DNA of 7,167 nucleotides, from the NCBI GenBank assembly GCA_003445035.1, contig DLVV01000110.1, positions 3,667-10,833 on the forward strand. The letters run 5' to 3'. Source of the stretch: Planctomycetaceae bacterium. GTDB taxonomy: Bacteria; Planctomycetota; Planctomycetia; Planctomycetales; Planctomycetaceae. Shown here in pieces: positions 5,997 to 7,167 of this stretch (the stretch's first letter is position 1; every line of letters begins with the position of its first letter). Both the position numbers and the translations under genes were made by a program. Under the pieces are notes generated by a model that worked only from the letters and a program-made list of their open reading frames with translations, made no database searches and was not told the origin of the DNA.

Positions 5997-6032
5997 CTCG
6001 CGACTCTGTGCCAAACGGACAGCACTCGCGGG
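5997..6032 (+). other. Hairpin in the leader of the secretin-like gene
   Basis: CGCGA (5999-6003) pairs with TCGCG (6026-6030), with possible extension to 5997 and 6032. CTGT (6006-6009) pairs with ACAG (6019-6022), and CC/GG closes a loop AAAC (6013-6016). The stem is interrupted by an internal loop and one bulge. It lies between the predicted transcription start and the GGAAG site, so it could affect mRNA stability or translation. It matches no riboswitch class I know. Confidence 0.35.
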
Positions 6033-6067
6033 GGATCCTCCACGCACGCGGAATGGAAGTAACGATC

Positions 6068-7167
6068 ATGAAGACATCGACTTTCTCCCTGCTGTCACGA
6101 TTCACTGTCGCCGCACTGGTCCTGGCCATCACCTGGGCCGATACGGACACCTCGCAGGCCCAACGCAGCCGCAGCCGTGGTCGCAGCCGGGACGGTCTGA
6201 TGGACCTGGCCCGGGACCGTGACATTGGCGCGGAGTTGAAGTTCACCGACGAGCAGGCCGAGTCGATCGGCGAACTCCGCGACAAGTCCCGCAGCGGGAT
6301 GATTGAAAAGTACCAATCGTTCAGTGATCGGATCGAGGCGGCCAAGGACGACGACGCCGAGCGAACCAAGATTGAAGCTGAAAGAACAGCCGCCGTGGCG
6401 GTCCTGCGGAAGGCGTCCGAGGCTGACCTGGCAAAGCTCATCTCGGCCGAGCAGTTCCGTGCCCTGCAAGTGCACCAGCTCAAGCGGCGTGGCGTGGCGG
6501 GGATCCAGACCGAGTGGGTTACCGTGGAATTGAAGCTGACCGATGACCAGAAGAAGAAACTTGAAACTGCAGTCTCCGGGTACGATCAGCAGCAGCAAAC
6601 GCTGACCGAATCGCGGTCGGCATTGTTCCGGAATCGGGACCTGCCCCGTGACGAACGAGACAAGAAGTTCCAGGCGCTGGAGGCCCAGCGGAAGGAACTC
6701 GGTCAGAAGCGGGACCAGGCGATCCTGGGTGCACTGACCGCCGAGCAGAAGACCCAGTTCCAGGCCCTCTCGGGTGTGTCGGCAACTGCTGAGGCGAAGC
6801 CGGCAGCCACGACCAAGTCGGCTGCTACCGAAGCGAAGCCGGCAGCGACCAAGTCGGCTGCCGCTCCGGCTCCTGCCGATCGCGGTGCGAAGGTCGTTGG
6901 TAACGACGGCGAGCCGGCTGCAGCAGTGGCGGTCGTGGCGTCGTTTGGTCCCCAGGCGGTTGCCAAGGGATCCACGCCGGCCAAGACCCTGAAATTCAAT
7001 TTTGTGCAGGCTCCGTGGTCGGACGTGCTCAAACTGTTCACCGACGCCGCGGCACTGACCTGGGACCGTGAACTGGTTCCGCCGGGGACGTTCACCTACT
7101 TCGACAGCAAGGAATACACTCCGACCGAGGCCCTCAACGTGCTCAACGGAGCCATGTTGCAGAAGGG
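6068..7167 (+). CDS. Secretin (GspD-like) N-terminal region fused to duplicated LTxxQ domain (3' partial)
   Basis: The gene is open from ATG 6068 to the window edge (366 codons, no stop). Residues 1-31 form a signal peptide with cleavage SQA|Q. A short Arg/Ser-rich start (32-41) precedes a helical, charged region built of two similar halves. LKFTDEQ (57-63) to LISAEQ (124-129) and LKLTDDQ (155-161) to LTAEQ (223-227) have internal spans of 67 and 68 residues. This LTxxQ pattern occurs in periplasmic helical proteins such as Spy/CpxP and in planctomycete envelope proteins. An Ala/Lys/Pro/Thr linker (about 237-305) with a repeated EAKPAAT.KSAA unit leads to a secretin N0-like segment (308-366): LKFNFVQAPWSDVLKLF, then VPPGTFTYFD and YTPTEALNVLNGAM. 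I recognise this pattern from planctomycete GspD/PulD-like proteins, where more N domains and the outer-membrane pore would follow. GGAAG (6055-6059) lies eight bases before the start. The pore domain is not visible, so the secretin assignment is inferred. Confidence 0.8.
   Translation, partial: MKTSTFSLLSRFTVAALVLAITWADTDTSQAQRSRSRGRSRDGLMDLARDRDIGAELKFTDEQAESIGELRDKSRSGMIEKYQSFSDRIEAAKDDDAERTKIEAERTAAVAVLRKASEADLAKLISAEQFRALQVHQLKRRGVAGIQTEWVTVELKLTDDQKKKLETAVSGYDQQQQTLTESRSALFRNRDLPRDERDKKFQALEAQRKELGQKRDQAILGALTAEQKTQFQALSGVSATAEAKPAATTKSAATEAKPAATKSAAAPAPADRGAKVVGNDGEPAAAVAVVASFGPQAVAKGSTPAKTLKFNFVQAPWSDVLKLFTDAAALTWDRELVPPGTFTYFDSKEYTPTEALNVLNGAMLQK
6794..6861 (+). repeat. Direct repeat in the Ala/Pro/Lys linker of the secretin-like gene
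   Basis: GCGAAGCCGGCAGC occurs at 6794-6807 and 6833-6846, and ACCAAGTCGGCTGC at 6812-6825 and 6848-6861. The second copy is three bases shorter between the two blocks, which keeps the frame. The near-identical bases suggest a recent duplication of a flexible tether between the helical domain and the N0-like domain. Confidence 0.75.

Larger units (their letters stand above)
5743..6067. other. 325-bp divergent intergenic region between EF-hand and secretin-like genes
   Basis: No plausible gene is seen in this gap. It holds a promoter-like pair on each strand, a palindrome with an extra half-site (5840-5861), a small hairpin AACACC/GGTGTT (5770-5788) near the predicted 5' end of the EF-hand transcript, and a longer hairpin (5997-6032) in the leader of the secretin-like gene. 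It is more AT-rich than the flanking coding DNA, as expected for a promoter region. Confidence 0.6.

Noticed and set aside
6703..7095. Ala-rich minus-strand frame inside the secretin-like gene
   Set aside because: It mirrors the Ala/Pro/Lys linker repeat on the other strand. The plus-strand frame has a signal peptide, LTxxQ motifs and an N0-like segment.

Overview
The window looks like chromosomal DNA from a member of the Planctomycetota. This is inferred from several signs together: GC-rich coding sequence, short monocistronic genes that alternate strand, many exported proteins of unknown function, an EF-hand protein with Asp/Ser/Lys and Arg/Gly linkers, a membrane-anchored SGNH hydrolase with embedded TPR-like helices, and a secretin-type protein whose N0-like segment carries a 'PPGTF...YTP.EA...LN' signature I associate with planctomycete GspD-like proteins. 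No rRNA, tRNA, CRISPR array, transposase or phage gene is visible. Genus and species cannot be fixed from this sequence.

Layout: (1) bases 1-81, the basic C-terminal tail of a gene entering from the left, then a strong hairpin terminator (133-181) and a second palindrome (182-205). (2) 241-1998 (+), a secreted 585-aa protein of unknown function. (3) 1995-2834 (-), a membrane-anchored pentapeptide-repeat protein with an unbroken run of 31 five-residue units. (4) 2918-4837 (+), an N-terminally anchored SGNH/GDSL-type hydrolase with TPR-like helices. (5) 4834-5742 (-), a secreted EF-hand protein with three good calcium loops. (6) 5743-6067, a 325-bp divergent regulatory region. (7) 6068-7167 (+), the start of a large exported protein: a duplicated LTxxQ helical domain, an Ala/Pro/Lys/Thr linker and the beginning of a secretin N0-like domain. 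It runs off the right edge.

Each complete gene stands alone in orientation (+, -, +, -, +). Both convergent pairs end in stop codons that overlap by four bases (CTAG at 1995-1998, CTAA at 4834-4837), and a small inverted repeat spans each double-stop. Both divergent gaps carry promoter-like sequences. Nothing here is a conventional operon. The common theme is the cell envelope: all five complete or nearly complete products have a signal peptide or membrane anchor. No pathway linking them is proven by the sequence. The most novel-looking items are the LTxxQ-secretin fusion, the phase-perfect pentapeptide solenoid, the double-stop convergent junctions, and the operator-like palindrome in the 325-bp gap.
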